A stretch of DNA of 64,000 bases, taken from the NCBI RefSeq assembly GCF_900143265.1, contig NZ_FRDJ01000006.1, forward strand, positions 1-64,000. Direction: 5' to 3'. The notes under the pieces were generated by a model that saw only the letters and a program-made list of their open reading frames with translations, searched no databases and was not told the DNA's origin. The stretch is from Fervidobacterium gondwanense DSM 13020. GTDB taxonomy: Bacteria > Thermotogota > Thermotogae > Thermotogales > Fervidobacteriaceae. A program made the position numbers and the translations under genes. Positions 45,109-54,987 of the stretch are shown here, piece after piece; position 1 is the stretch's first letter, and each line of letters starts with the position of its first letter.

Positions 45109-46482
45109 TCATTTAATATTTCTCTCTATTTCATCGGCTATGCCAAGCACGAGTGCATCAGAGAATCTTGGTCCCATGATCTGAATGCCAACTGGAAGAT
45201 TCTGCGACTTACCAAAAGGTACGCTGATAGCTGGCAGTCCAGCAAGATTTGCCGGAATTGTGAATATATCCATCAAGTAATACACGAGCGGATCACTGAC
45301 CGAGCCAACTTCAAACGCGGTTATTGGCGATGTCGGAGTTACTATGAAGTCGTAATTTTCAAATACCTCTGATAACTTTTTTGATATCTTTCTTCTTACT
45401 TTCTGTGCCTTTTCGAAATAAGCATCGTAGTAAGCTGAGCTCAAAGTAAACGTTCCGATAAGTATCCTTCTCTTCACTTCTTCACCAAAGCCGTATCCTC
45501 TCGTCTTTTCATACATTTCGCGAAGGCCTTCTGCGGAAATTCTATATCCATACTTCACACCATCGAACCTCGACAAATTAGAACTCACTTCAGCAGGAGC
45601 GATTATGTAGTACGTTGCGACGGAATACTTTATCTCATCTATATCTACAAGCTCAACTTCATGACCAAGCGACTCAACAAATTTTGCGAATTCATCAACT
45701 CTCTGTTTGATACCATCATCAACACCTTCACCGAAGGACTGTTTTGCAATAGCAAATCGTTTCTTTGGCATTTTCTTACCTATGAACTGAGTGAAGTCTA
45801 TATTGCGCTCCACTGTCGTTGAATCCATTTCATCTTTTCCTGCTATTATATTCATGACTATGGCACTGTCTTCAACATTTTTTGTAATAGGACCTATCTG
45901 ATCAAGTGACGAAGCGAAAGCAACTAAACCGTACCTTGAAACTAATCCATACGATGGTTTAAATCCGACAACACCACAAAATGCTGCGGGCTGTCTTATA
46001 GAACCACCGGTATCACTGCCGAGCGCAACGACAACCTCACCAGATGCAACGGCCGCGGCGGATCCACCACTGCTTCCACCCGCTACCCTGCTCTTATCGT
46101 GAGGGTTTCTCGTGGGACCAAAAGCAGAATACTCCGTACTTGCTCCCATTGCAAATTCATCAAGGTTAGTTTTTCCAACAATCGAAAAATTCATTGATTT
46201 AAGCTTCTTAACTACAGTCGCGTCGTAAGGAGCGATGTAATCTTTCAAAATCTTTGAAGCGCAAGTCGTTCCAAGACCTTTTACATTTATATTATCTTTT
46301 ATGCCTATCGGTATGCCGGGTTTGGCGTCTTTATTCACACTTATGAAGGCATTTAGAACACTATCTTCCTTTTCTATAACCTCTAAAGAAGTCTTTACAA
46401 GATATTCTCCATAACCTTGCTCAACTAATTTCGAAGCTTCACTTATAGTAATTTTTTCGAATTCTACAGTACCGAACAGCAA
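45109..46482 (-). CDS. gatA: Asp-tRNA(Asn)/Glu-tRNA(Gln) amidotransferase subunit A
   Basis: GatA is the amidase of the complex that releases ammonia from glutamine. The amidase signature [14 protein letters not shown], the first catalytic Lys in [10 protein letters not shown] and [15 protein letters not shown] give the Ser-Ser-Lys triad. TTG at 46497 is in frame but overlaps GGAGGTG (46490-46496); TTG at 46482, five bases after that site, is the better start. Length is 457, slightly shorter than usual (about 480), mostly at the N-terminus. First gene of the long minus-strand run. Confidence 0.94.
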   Translation of the reverse strand: MLFGTVEFEKITISEASKLVEQGYGEYLVKTSLEVIEKEDSVLNAFISVNKDAKPGIPIGIKDNINVKGLGTTCASKILKDYIAPYDATVVKKLKSMNFSIVGKTNLDEFAMGASTEYSAFGPTRNPHDKSRVAGGSSGGSAAAVASGEVVVALGSDTGGSIRQPAAFCGVVGFKPSYGLVSRYGLVAFASSLDQIGPITKNVEDSAIVMNIIAGKDEMDSTTVERNIDFTQFIGKKMPKKRFAIAKQSFGEGVDDGIKQRVDEFAKFVESLGHEVELVDIDEIKYSVATYYIIAPAEVSSNLSRFDGVKYGYRISAEGLREMYEKTRGYGFGEEVKRRILIGTFTLSSAYYDAYFEKAQKVRRKISKKLSEVFENYDFIVTPTSPITAFEVGSVSDPLVYYLMDIFTIPANLAGLPAISVPFGKSQNLPVGIQIMGPRFSDALVLGIADEIERNIK

Positions 46483-46545
46483 ATTAAACACCTCCAAAGC
46501 AATCCAGAAATTTCGATATTAAAATTAAAGCGCACTCTGGATGAA

Positions 46546-46554
46546 ATTATACCA
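46546..46554 (-). promoter_or_regulatory. Extended -10 box of gatA
   Basis: On the minus strand TGG directly precedes TATAAT (46551 down to 46546), the TGn-extended form. No -35 hexamer is seen at the normal spacing. It probably drives the long gatA-to-transporter run. Confidence 0.55.
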
Positions 46555-46580
46555 CACATTCAGCAAAATGTACTTATATA

Positions 46581-46589
46581 TGTTAAAAT
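46581..46589 (+). promoter_or_regulatory. Extended -10 box of the flavin reductase-like gene
   Basis: TGTTAAAAT on the plus strand (TGn-extended TAAAAT), about 40 bases before the gene start; divergent from the gatA promoter. Confidence 0.45.
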
Positions 46590-46630
46590 AATAACGGTAA
46601 TCCAAGACTTAGTAATTGGGAGGTGCAATA

Positions 46631-47203
46631 ATGATTTTTGAAAAGAATAGTTCGAAATATTATTTTCACTACCCATTCCCAGTCGCTATCATCGGTGTCA
46701 TTTCGGAAGGAAGTGTGAATTTCATGTCTGCTGCGTGGCACACTCAAATATCCTTTGATCCTCCACTGTATGGGGTACTGATATCACCAAAGAGATACAC
46801 AAATCAACTGATTCAAAAATCGAAGATGTTCTCAGTCAACTTCTTAAAGTACGAAGATTACAAAATAGCTGGATATGTCGGAAGAACTTCCGGAAAGGAA
46901 ATAGACAAAGTAAAACTTTTCAACTTAAAATATTCACGGGGTAATGTTTTAGAAGTTCCATTACTTGAGAATGCAATTGCGTGCTATGAGTGTAAAGTGG
47001 TTGACGAACGCACTTACGGTGACCACATTTTATACGTCGGAGAAATTCTTGGTGTGCACTATGATGAAAATTTTTACAAGGAGAATCTTTCAAGAGAACT
47101 GTTGCTCTACCATGGCAACGATAGATACACATTCGCAGTAACGGACAGTGTAAAATTTGGAAAAGATGAAGTTTTGGAAGAGTTAAAAAAATCTAATTTT
47201 TGA
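46631..47203 (+). CDS. Flavin reductase-like domain protein
   Basis: A single FMN-binding split-barrel domain of 190 residues of the flavin reductase-like group. The N-terminal YPFPVAIIGV, FMSAAWHTQISFDPPLYGVLISPKRYT and FSVNFLKYEDYKIAGYVGRTSGKE segments fit this family. Such proteins reduce flavin with NAD(P)H or act as flavoproteins in redox stress; the substrate is open. The start is ATG 46631 after GGGAGGTG; an in-frame TTG at 46616 would overlap that site. It is transcribed with its own promoter next to the transaldolase gene. Confidence 0.82.
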   Translation: MIFEKNSSKYYFHYPFPVAIIGVISEGSVNFMSAAWHTQISFDPPLYGVLISPKRYTNQLIQKSKMFSVNFLKYEDYKIAGYVGRTSGKEIDKVKLFNLKYSRGNVLEVPLLENAIACYECKVVDERTYGDHILYVGEILGVHYDENFYKENLSRELLLYHGNDRYTFAVTDSVKFGKDEVLEELKKSNF

Positions 47204-47209
47204 AAAAAG

Positions 47210-47229
47210 TGATATAATTTTGATATAAT
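47210..47229 (+). promoter_or_regulatory. Tandem extended -10 boxes before transaldolase
   Basis: TGATATAAT occurs twice in a row (47210-47218 and 47221-47229) as part of an exact TGATATAATTT direct repeat with an 11-base period. Both are TGn-extended TATAAT boxes. No -35 is clear. The first begins just seven bases after the upstream gene's stop. Confidence 0.6.
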
Positions 47230-47261
47230 TTTATCTAGGACGTGTATGGGAGGTGGAAAGT

Positions 47262-47915
47262 ATGAAAATTTTCCTTGATACTGCAAACATCGACGAGATA
47301 AGACAAGGCGTTGAGTGGGGGATAGTTGATGGTGTTACCACAAATCCAACACTCATAGCAAAGGAAGGTGCGGACTTCGAGAAACGAATCAAAGAGATCT
47401 GTGAACTCGTACAAGGACCGGTTTCGGCAGAAGTAATCTCTTTGGATTGGAAAGAGATGGTCGAGGAGGCAAGAAAACTCGCCTCAATAGATGAATATGT
47501 GGTTGTTAAGATTCCAATGACGCCAGATGGTATAAGAGCAGTAAAAGTGCTCTCGGCAGAAGGCATAAAAACAAACGTCACGCTCGTATTCAGTGCCAAC
47601 CAAGCGCTTCTTGCAGCCAAAGCTGGTGCAACGTTTGTCAGCCCGTTCATTGGGAGAATAGACGATAATGGAAATGACGGATTAAGATTGCTTGAAGAAA
47701 TAATGCAGATATACACAAATTATGGATTCGAGACAGAAGTCATAGCGGCAAGTGTACGCCATCCTATGCACGTTGTTGAGACAGCGATGATTGGAGTAGA
47801 CATCGCAACGATACCTTTCGATGTTTTGAAAAAGATGTTTTTACATCCACTTACAGATGTCGGAATCAAAAGATTTCTTCAGGATTGGGAGGCATATAAA
47901 GCCAACAAGAAGTGA
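47262..47915 (+). CDS. tal: Transaldolase (FSA/TalC type)
   Basis: A small class I aldolase of 217 residues that moves a three-carbon unit in the non-oxidative pentose phosphate pathway. The Schiff-base Lys83 is in [10 protein letters not shown], the N-terminus reads [13 protein letters not shown], and GVTTNPTLI and [11 protein letters not shown] are family markers. The short TalC/FSA form could alternatively be fructose-6-phosphate aldolase. The start is ATG 47262, behind GGGAGGTGG; a GTG at 47253 overlaps the ribosome site. Confidence 0.93.
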   Translation: MKIFLDTANIDEIRQGVEWGIVDGVTTNPTLIAKEGADFEKRIKEICELVQGPVSAEVISLDWKEMVEEARKLASIDEYVVVKIPMTPDGIRAVKVLSAEGIKTNVTLVFSANQALLAAKAGATFVSPFIGRIDDNGNDGLRLLEEIMQIYTNYGFETEVIAASVRHPMHVVETAMIGVDIATIPFDVLKKMFLHPLTDVGIKRFLQDWEAYKANKK

Positions 47916-47939
47916 AAATACGGACAGGGAGGAAAATAG

Positions 47940-49664
47940 ATGTATAGGACACATACTTGCGGTGAATTAAGAGCATCTGACGAAGGTAAACGTGTAGTAT
48001 TGGCTGGATGGATCGAAAGGATTAGAGACCTCGGTGGTGTAAAATTCATAGTACTGAGGGACAGATACGGTAGAACACAGATAGTTGTAAATCCGGATTC
48101 TCCAGCTTACGAGACTGTTACTCAACTCTCACGAGAAGACGTGATTAACATCGAGGGGGTTGTTAGAAAAAGACCACCTAATGCGGTTACATCTGAACTA
48201 ACCGGTGAGATAGAGGTTCTTGCAGAGAAATTAAACATACTCTCAAAATCTGATCTCCCTCCATTCTATCCGGGCGATGATGTTTCCGAAGAAATGCGTC
48301 TGAAATACAGATACCTCGATTTAAGGACTCAGCGCATGACAAATAACATTATTACGAGGCACAAACTCGCCTTCGCAGCAAGAAGATATCTTTCGGAAAA
48401 CAACTTCCTTGAAATAGAAACACCGTACCTTACAAAAAGCACACCGGAAGGCGCTCGTGACTTCTTAGTACCATCTCGCCTTAAAAAAGGTAGCTTCTAC
48501 GCGCTTCCGCAAAGTCCACAGCTTATGAAGCAGATACTAATGGTCTCGGGAATGGATAGATACTTCCAGATAGTGAGATGCTTCCGTGACGAAGACTTAA
48601 GAGCAGACAGACAACCCGAATTCACTCAAATAGACATCGAAATGTCTTTTGTTCATATGGAAGACGTATTGCAGCTGGCAGAAGAACTCATAAGATCAAT
48701 GTACGCGGAAGTTGGAATAAAACTACCAGAAAAATTCGACAGGATAAGTTACGAAGAAGCGATGGAAAAGTACGGTTCAGACAAGCCAGACAGAAGATAC
48801 GGCATGGAACTCCAAGATTTGACTCAATTTTTCAAAAGTTCAGAATTCAAAATAATCCAAGACGTCCTATCGAAAGGTGGTTCGGTCAAGGGATTTAAAG
48901 CTCGTATACCGATGAGTAGGAAAATAGCAGATGAGTATTCCGAATTTGTCAAGAATTTCGGACTTGGTGGTGTGCTCTGGTTTAGGCTTGAAAATGGTCA
49001 AATCGCATCGACAACAGTTAAATATCTTGAAAAAGAGTACACAGAGATCTCGAAAGCGTATTCAATGGAAGAAGGAGACGTATTCATATTGGCAGCACAT
49101 GATAATAGAGAAAGGCTTAGCGAGGCGCTCGGAGCCTTGAGACTCAAAATCGGAAGAGAACATGTGAAAGTCGAAGGTTTCGATGCACTGTGGGTAATCG
49201 ACTTCCCGTTCCTCGAATGGAGTGAAGAAGAAAATAGATTCGTCGCGAGACACCACCCATTCACAATGCCGTATGAAGAAGACATAAACAGCGGTGTGGA
49301 ACTCTCAAAAGTCAGAGCTCACGCATACGACATGGTAATTAACGGCTTTGAAGTCGGTGGCGGGAGTATAAGGATACACTCAAGAGAACTCCAAGAAAAA
49401 GTTTTTGATATAATAGGACTGACAAAGGAAGAGGCACAAGAGAAATTCGGCTTCTTCTTAGATGCTCTTAGATACGGTGTACCACCTCATGGCGGTATAG
49501 CATTTGGTTTAGATAGACTTGCTGCCATTGCGGTTGGTGCGGATAATATAAGAGAAGTTATCGCATTCCCAAAAACATCGAGCGGAACGTGTCTACTTAC
49601 AAACGCGCCGTCAAAAGTTTATCCATCGCAGCTTGAAGAGCTCGGTATCACTCTGAAAGAGTAA
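47940..49664 (+). CDS. aspS: Aspartyl-tRNA synthetase (bacterial type)
   Basis: AspRS of 574 residues with the OB-fold ([14 protein letters not shown]), class II motif 2 region ([18 protein letters not shown]), the bacterial GAD insert, and motif 3 (GIAFGLDRL). It charges tRNA-Asp and, where AsnRS is absent, often also tRNA-Asn, which GatCAB then amidates; GatA and GatB lie close by on the other strand. Whether this one is non-discriminating cannot be read with certainty. AGGGAGGAAAATAG precedes the ATG. Confidence 0.96.
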   Translation: MYRTHTCGELRASDEGKRVVLAGWIERIRDLGGVKFIVLRDRYGRTQIVVNPDSPAYETVTQLSREDVINIEGVVRKRPPNAVTSELTGEIEVLAEKLNILSKSDLPPFYPGDDVSEEMRLKYRYLDLRTQRMTNNIITRHKLAFAARRYLSENNFLEIETPYLTKSTPEGARDFLVPSRLKKGSFYALPQSPQLMKQILMVSGMDRYFQIVRCFRDEDLRADRQPEFTQIDIEMSFVHMEDVLQLAEELIRSMYAEVGIKLPEKFDRISYEEAMEKYGSDKPDRRYGMELQDLTQFFKSSEFKIIQDVLSKGGSVKGFKARIPMSRKIADEYSEFVKNFGLGGVLWFRLENGQIASTTVKYLEKEYTEISKAYSMEEGDVFILAAHDNRERLSEALGALRLKIGREHVKVEGFDALWVIDFPFLEWSEEENRFVARHHPFTMPYEEDINSGVELSKVRAHAYDMVINGFEVGGGSIRIHSRELQEKVFDIIGLTKEEAQEKFGFFLDALRYGVPPHGGIAFGLDRLAAIAVGADNIREVIAFPKTSSGTCLLTNAPSKVYPSQLEELGITLKE

Positions 49665-49698
49665 GTATTTTTGAGATAACAAATCAGGAGGTGTGGTT

Positions 49699-50028
49699 AT
49701 GGCTATTAAATTTGACAAGAAGGAACAGGCTGACAAGCTAATTGTTATTATTCATGGCGAAATTGATGCATACCATTCTGGAGAAGTGAAGAAATTTCTT
49801 AAAGATGTCATCACTGAGTCCAAAACTAACAAAATAGTGCTCGACATGTCAGAAGTAAATTACATTGACAGCGCTGGTTTGGGCAGCCTGGTTGCACTTT
49901 ACAAAGATGCGCGAATGGCTGAAAAGGAGTTAGTCCTCGCGTCGTTAAAACAAACCGTAATGCGTATATTTGAAATGACAAGGCTTGATAGAGTATTTAA
50001 GATAGTTCAGACAGTCGAGGAGGCTTGA
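49699..50028 (+). CDS. STAS-domain anti-sigma factor antagonist-like protein
   Basis: A single STAS domain of 109 residues, close to SpoIIAA/RsbV. The phosphorylatable Ser58 stands in YIDSAGLGSLVAL. Members bind a kinase-type anti-sigma factor when not phosphorylated. No partner kinase or sigma factor is in the window. The start is ATG 49699 after GGAGGTG; the GTG at 49693 overlaps that site. It is followed after four bases by cmk, an unusual neighbour, so the two share a message. Confidence 0.88.
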   Translation: MAIKFDKKEQADKLIVIIHGEIDAYHSGEVKKFLKDVITESKTNKIVLDMSEVNYIDSAGLGSLVALYKDARMAEKELVLASLKQTVMRIFEMTRLDRVFKIVQTVEEA

Positions 50029-50032
50029 TAAA

Positions 50033-50704
50033 TTGTACTGCAAAATAGCAATAGACGGACCAGCCGGATCCGGGAAGACTACTGTTGCCAAAGAGCTTGC
50101 CAGAAGGCTTAACATAGATTACCTCGATACTGGTGCTATGTACAGAATTGTTGGGCTTTATCTTAAAGAAAGTGGTATAGGTCCCGATGCTGACGAAGAA
50201 GAAATTCAGAAAAAACTTGAGAATTTGTTTATTGAATACAAAGATGGGAATTATTTAGTTAATGGTAAGATTGTAGGAGATGAGATTCGTACCGCCGAAG
50301 CCGGAGTTTACGCTTCGCAATATGGTGCCAATCCGGCGGTGCGAAATTTTCTTACTAACTTGCAGAAAGAGATATGTAAGAATCGAAGCATAGTTGCAGA
50401 GGGGAGAGATATCGGTACAGTTGTGATGCCAGATGCACAAGTGAAAATCTTCCTTGTAGCATCTCCAGAAGTCCGAGCTAAAAGAAGATACGAAGAACTT
50501 AAAGCAAAAGGAAAAGAAATAAGTTTTGATATCTTGCTTAATCAGATCATTGAACGCGACAAAAACGACACATCAAGAGAGATTGCACCACTTGTTAAAG
50601 CTCCAGACGCGGTAGAAATCGACACTTCAAATATGACAATAGAAGAAGTGATAGAAGAAATTTTGAGAATAGTCAAGAACAAATGCAGAGTGATTGACAA
50701 TTAA
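50033..50704 (+). CDS. cmk: Cytidylate kinase
   Basis: CMP/dCMP kinase of 223 residues with Walker A GPAGSGKTT, then DTGAMYRIVGLYL and VAEGRDIGTVVMP, the CMP-binding segments, and RRYEELKAKG as part of the lid. It makes CDP for nucleic acid and lipid synthesis. TTG 50033 is the start, behind GGAGG (50020-50024). The cmk-ispH/S1-der order is a known arrangement in Thermotogae and several Firmicutes. Confidence 0.95.
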   Translation: MYCKIAIDGPAGSGKTTVAKELARRLNIDYLDTGAMYRIVGLYLKESGIGPDADEEEIQKKLENLFIEYKDGNYLVNGKIVGDEIRTAEAGVYASQYGANPAVRNFLTNLQKEICKNRSIVAEGRDIGTVVMPDAQVKIFLVASPEVRAKRRYEELKAKGKEISFDILLNQIIERDKNDTSREIAPLVKAPDAVEIDTSNMTIEEVIEEILRIVKNKCRVIDN

Positions 50705-50724
50705 TCTATTAGGGAGTTTCACAT

Positions 50725-53292
50725 ATGCCAGCCAAAATTTTGATTGGTCCGTATGGTTTTTGTTTTGGCGTTGAACGAGCTGTGGATAATGTAATTGCAT
50801 TATTGGAAAAAGGCGAAAAGCTTTTCACAGATGGCGAGGTTGTTCATAACAAGAACGTAATTTCGCACTTGAAAAGTCTCGGATTAAGCTCGGAACCTGT
50901 TGAAAATGGCACTTTTGTAATAAGAGCACACGGACTGCCGCCAAAGATAACTCAAGAAATAGCAAAGAACCATAAAATATTGGATCTTACTTGTCCAATC
51001 GTGCTGAACGTCTTTAAATTAGCAGAAAAACTGAATTCTCAAGGTTTCACGATAGTTGTATTTGGGAAACCCGACCATGCAGAGATGATCGCGCTGAAAG
51101 GGCATGTCCAAAGCGCTATCATAACAAAAGAACCTCTCAAAATTGATTCAAAGAAGATAGCGTTACTCAGTCAAACGACAAGCTCAAGCGATGACTTCCA
51201 TACATTTGTCGAAAAAATGAAGGAATTGAATTCTGATGCCGAAATATCTGTATACAACACGGTATGTGGTGTTACCACAGAACGGGAAGATGCAGCAAAA
51301 GAACTCTCAAAAATGTGCGATTTAGTAATAGTAGTTGGTGGAAAAAACAGCTCGAATACAAGAAAACTTTACGATATCTCTTCAAAAGGAACCTTAACAC
51401 TTCATGTTGAAGATTTGAAAGAATTCGAAGAGATGTTAAAAAGCAAAGCAGAGATTGAAAGCATCATTACCAATGAAAATTCAACGATTGGAGTGCTCAG
51501 TGGAACGTCAACATCACAAAGAGATGTTAATATCCTTGTGAAACACATTCTTGAAAAATACGGTGGGAGGGAAAGTTTCATGGCGGAATTAAACAGAAAC
51601 AGCACATCACAGGTCGAACAACAGGAAAACTTCGAAGAACTTCTCGAGCAGTACGAAAGAGCAACAGAGGCAAGCCCTGTGGGTAGGGGGAAAATAGTAG
51701 AAGGCATCGTCACAGAAATTACGCCAACAGGACTAACCGTAGACTTTGGATGGAAAGGCACAGGCGTTGTACCATTGGAAGAGATGTACAAAGAATTATC
51801 AGAGTACAAAGTCGGTGACAAAATCATTGTGAGGATAGAAAAGCTGAACGAAGATGAAGGCACAGCTCTGCTCTCCGAAAAGAAACCGATGGCAAGGAAG
51901 GTAATTGAAAACATAGGCAAAGCTTATTCAGAACAGAAAACAGTATATGGAAGAATAATCGAAAGGATAAAGGGTGGTTACAGAGTTATTCTCGAGAATA
52001 TTGTCGAAGCATTCTTGCCTGGCAGCGAATCTAATATAAAAGAGGGAGAAGAGCTTCCAAGGGAAAAAATGCACTTTGCAATTATAAACTTCGAACAGCG
52101 CGGGAAGAAATTGAACATAGTAGTCTCCAGAAAGCGCTTATTCCAAAAACTAATAAATGAATTTTTTGAAACGCGTAAACAAGGCGATGTCATAGAAGGA
52201 ATAGTGGAGCAAATAGATGAAAGGGGCGCGTTTGTAAAGATTGGTGGCATACTGACTGGATTCTTACCAAATAGCGAAATATCTTATAACTCATCGATCA
52301 AGGCATCCGATGTATTAAGCATAGGTAAAGTTATGAAATTCTTAGTTAAAGAATTAGACCCAGCACGAAAGAGAATAACGCTGAGCCTCAAAGCACTGAT
52401 GCCAGACCCATGGGAAAGTGTTGATAAGAAATTCAAGGTCGGTCAAAACGTAACTGGCGTGGTGACATCAGTCAAACCGTTCGGATTCTTTGCCAAAATA
52501 GATGATGGAATTGAAGGTCTCGTTCCTGTTTCTGAAATTTTTTGGGGCAAACCCGGCAAAGTTACAGATGTCGTAAATGTTGGAGAGCATGTAAAACTTC
52601 AAATATTGGAAATCGTACCTGAAAAGAGAAGGATACTCCTTAGTTATAAGTCCGTCGAAGGTGATATATGGGAAAGGCTCCAGCAAAAACACCCTGAAGG
52701 TAGTGTCGCAGAAGGAAAGGTTATAAAAGTTTTACCAAATGGTGTAATAATTGAAATCGAGCCAGGACTCACTGCCTTCTGCAATATATCGGAAATTTCC
52801 TGGAATTTTGTTGACAAAATCGAAGATGTCGTAGCAGAAGGTCAGCATGTAAAATTCCAAATTCTCTCAATCGACAAAGAAAACAAAAAGGTCAGAGTAA
52901 GCATTAGAAAAGCAACCGAAAATCCATGGGAGAAATTTGCCGCAGCACACAAAGAAGGAGATACAGTCAGTGCTAAGATAATAAAAAGCGTAGATAAAGG
53001 CTACATCGGCGTGTGTGAAAATGTAGAGGTGTACATTCCGAAAACACAAGTTTACGAAAATTTAAGCATTGGAGAAGAAGTAAGTGGTAAAATAATAAAG
53101 TTGGAGAAACAAAAAGACATTTATAAAATAATCGTCAGTCCAAAAGCATACGGAAGCGAAACAATGAAAAATATGCAAAATCAAGAAAAAACGAACTTTT
53201 CAAATGTAACTTTGGAACAAACGCTGGAGGGAAAAGCAAATAATGCCACTGAATCGGAAAGAACCGAAGAAACAACCGGAGGAGAAAAGTGA
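50725..53292 (+). CDS. ispH: IspH - ribosomal protein S1-like fusion
   Basis: Residues 1-285 are HMBPP reductase, the last step of the MEP isoprenoid pathway, with iron-sulfur ligands C13 (YGFCFGVERA), C90 (DLTCPIV) and C181 (NTVCGVTTER). Residues about 324-830 hold six S1-type RNA-binding repeats (for example VEGIVTEITPTGLTVDFG, VTGVVTSVKPFGFFAKI). S1 helps initiate translation; IspH is an enzyme, so the fusion joins two unrelated tasks. Such fusions are known in Thermotogae and Clostridia. A strong ribosome site and an in-frame ATG (residue 286) stand exactly at the junction, which could also produce S1 alone. The 3' end overlaps der by 50 bases. The C-terminal tail is rich in Glu, Asn and Thr. 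Confidence 0.93.
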   Translation: MPAKILIGPYGFCFGVERAVDNVIALLEKGEKLFTDGEVVHNKNVISHLKSLGLSSEPVENGTFVIRAHGLPPKITQEIAKNHKILDLTCPIVLNVFKLAEKLNSQGFTIVVFGKPDHAEMIALKGHVQSAIITKEPLKIDSKKIALLSQTTSSSDDFHTFVEKMKELNSDAEISVYNTVCGVTTEREDAAKELSKMCDLVIVVGGKNSSNTRKLYDISSKGTLTLHVEDLKEFEEMLKSKAEIESIITNENSTIGVLSGTSTSQRDVNILVKHILEKYGGRESFMAELNRNSTSQVEQQENFEELLEQYERATEASPVGRGKIVEGIVTEITPTGLTVDFGWKGTGVVPLEEMYKELSEYKVGDKIIVRIEKLNEDEGTALLSEKKPMARKVIENIGKAYSEQKTVYGRIIERIKGGYRVILENIVEAFLPGSESNIKEGEELPREKMHFAIINFEQRGKKLNIVVSRKRLFQKLINEFFETRKQGDVIEGIVEQIDERGAFVKIGGILTGFLPNSEISYNSSIKASDVLSIGKVMKFLVKELDPARKRITLSLKALMPDPWESVDKKFKVGQNVTGVVTSVKPFGFFAKIDDGIEGLVPVSEIFWGKPGKVTDVVNVGEHVKLQILEIVPEKRRILLSYKSVEGDIWERLQQKHPEGSVAEGKVIKVLPNGVIIEIEPGLTAFCNISEISWNFVDKIEDVVAEGQHVKFQILSIDKENKKVRVSIRKATENPWEKFAAAHKEGDTVSAKIIKSVDKGYIGVCENVEVYIPKTQVYENLSIGEEVSGKIIKLEKQKDIYKIIVSPKAYGSETMKNMQNQEKTNFSNVTLEQTLEGKANNATESERTEETTGGEK
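51565..51582 (+). promoter_or_regulatory. Internal ribosome site and start at the IspH/S1 junction
   Basis: GGGAGGG at 51565-51571, eight bases before an ATG at 51580 that is in frame and encodes residue 286, at the end of the IspH domain. It matches the best ribosome sites in this window. If used, it would give a free S1-like protein of about 570 residues. Confidence 0.55.
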
Positions 53293-54622
53293 ATTAACTG
53301 GATCAAAATTTGGAAAAGCGCCTATAGTTTTGATAGTAGGTAAAAGTAATGTTGGAAAATCGACACTTTTTAACAAACTGATTGGAAAGAGGAAATCAAT
53401 TGTTGCAGATGAACAGGGAACAACAAGAGACGCGGTCATAGACCGCGTCCTTTGGTATGATAAATCATTCCAGCTGGTGGATACTTGCGGTATATTCGAA
53501 GGAAAAGAAAATGAAATATACGAGAGAAGTAGAGACGCAACCATTAAAGCTCTTGAAGAAAGTGCTCTTGTTCTTTTTATTGTCGACGGCAAGAATGGAT
53601 TATCGTCTGAAGATCACACTATAGCTTCAATTCTAAGAAAATCAGGTGCGGACGTACTACTGGTCGCGAACAAAACCGAAAGCGAGAAATACTACCAGAA
53701 GGTTTATTCTGAACTCTTTTCATTGGGATTTGGAGAGCCGTTCCCAGTTTCGGCAGAACAGAGCAAGAACTTGGACGAGCTAATAGAGAATGTGATCAGC
53801 AGGCTTGAGGAAAAAGGCTTCGATTTAGAATACACTGAAAATAACGAAAATTTGATCAGAGTAACGATAGCTGGCAAACCAAATGCTGGCAAATCCTCCC
53901 TCTTTAACATGATAATTAATGAAGAAAGGGCTTTAGTCACTCCCATAGCTGGCACTACGCGAGACACAATAGACGAAATTGTAAAAATAGGGGACAAGAA
54001 TTACCTATTTGTCGACACAGCAGGGTTAAGGAAAAAAAGCAAGATTGAAGACTTCATAGAAAGAATAAGTACTTTGCGAACAATAGAGGCAATTGAAAAA
54101 TCCGATGTCGTCGTTCTGGTAATCGATTCGACCCAAGGAATAACAAGACAAGATCAGAGAATTGCCGGTCTTGCCGAGAAGAATGGGAAGGGCCTCGTTG
54201 TTGTTTTCAACAAATGGGATCTTGTGAAACACGCAGACAGGCGTGTAAAAGACTTTATGGACATGTTTAAGGAAAAGCTCTACTTCGTTGATTTTGCTCC
54301 CGTAATCTTCACCAGTGCGGTTAACAAAGTTGGATATAAAGAATTGATGAAGGCTATTAACACTGCTTACGCTTCGCTCCATAAGAAAGTACCTACAAGT
54401 GCTGTTAATGCCGCTATACAAAGAATGATAGCTAAGCCACCTCACGGACTGAAGTTGTATTATGGACTTCAAGTGGATATAAGGCCTCCGACATTTTTAT
54501 TCTTCGTAAACAAAATCGAAGTTCCGGAAAGCTTTCAGAACGCTATAAGGAAAAACATAAGGGAGCAAATTGATCCATTTACAGGTGCACCTATATTCCT
54601 GAAATTCAAAGAAAGAGAGTAG
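53243..54622 (+). CDS. der: GTPase Der (EngA)
   Basis: Der is an essential GTPase with two tandem G domains, needed for assembly of the large ribosomal subunit. First G1 is GKSNVGKST, the second GKPNAGKSS; DTCGIF and DTAGLR are the G3 motifs and NKTE and NKWD the G4 motifs. The C-terminal KH-like domain ends the protein, with 459 residues in all. The ATG overlaps the end of the fusion gene by 50 bases; GGAGGG lies 11 bases upstream, which is rather far, so the first 20 or so residues may not be exact. Confidence 0.95.
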   Translation: MPLNRKEPKKQPEEKSELTGSKFGKAPIVLIVGKSNVGKSTLFNKLIGKRKSIVADEQGTTRDAVIDRVLWYDKSFQLVDTCGIFEGKENEIYERSRDATIKALEESALVLFIVDGKNGLSSEDHTIASILRKSGADVLLVANKTESEKYYQKVYSELFSLGFGEPFPVSAEQSKNLDELIENVISRLEEKGFDLEYTENNENLIRVTIAGKPNAGKSSLFNMIINEERALVTPIAGTTRDTIDEIVKIGDKNYLFVDTAGLRKKSKIEDFIERISTLRTIEAIEKSDVVVLVIDSTQGITRQDQRIAGLAEKNGKGLVVVFNKWDLVKHADRRVKDFMDMFKEKLYFVDFAPVIFTSAVNKVGYKELMKAINTAYASLHKKVPTSAVNAAIQRMIAKPPHGLKLYYGLQVDIRPPTFLFFVNKIEVPESFQNAIRKNIREQIDPFTGAPIFLKFKERE

Positions 54623-54627
54623 CGCTA

Positions 54628-54960
54628 ATGAAGAAAGATAATGACGCGCAAAGAACAGAACCGCTTACGGATGATTTTATTAAAAACTTAGAAAAACTCA
54701 TAGAAGAAACTGACTGTCCAGAATGTGTAAAATGTGGCTGGTGCTGTAAACATACGGTGTGCTATTATGGCGAATGGGATTACGAAAAGAGACAGTGCAA
54801 ATTTTTAACGGAAGAAAATCTATGCAGTAAATACGATGAGATAAATGCTTTTGAGGATAAGATAAGGTTGGACAAGAAGAGCAGATTATTTGGAAGCGGT
54901 TGCTGCTTAAACTATGAAAACCCTTATAGGCTCGAAATTCTCAGAAGGTTAGGTAAATAA
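54628..54960 (+). CDS. YkgJ-type cysteine-cluster protein
   Basis: A 110-residue protein with ten Cys, concentrated in CPECVKCGWCCKHTVC (C30-C45), plus C57, C66 and C92-C93. This matches the YkgJ (zinc/iron-chelating domain, formerly UPF0153) family. It probably binds a metal or iron-sulfur cluster; the function is unknown. It is in the same run of genes, five bases after der and 27 bases before the HD-GYP gene. Confidence 0.75.
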   Translation: MKKDNDAQRTEPLTDDFIKNLEKLIEETDCPECVKCGWCCKHTVCYYGEWDYEKRQCKFLTEENLCSKYDEINAFEDKIRLDKKSRLFGSGCCLNYENPYRLEILRRLGK

Positions 54961-54987
54961 AATAGATCGTTTTACGGGGGGCGAAGG

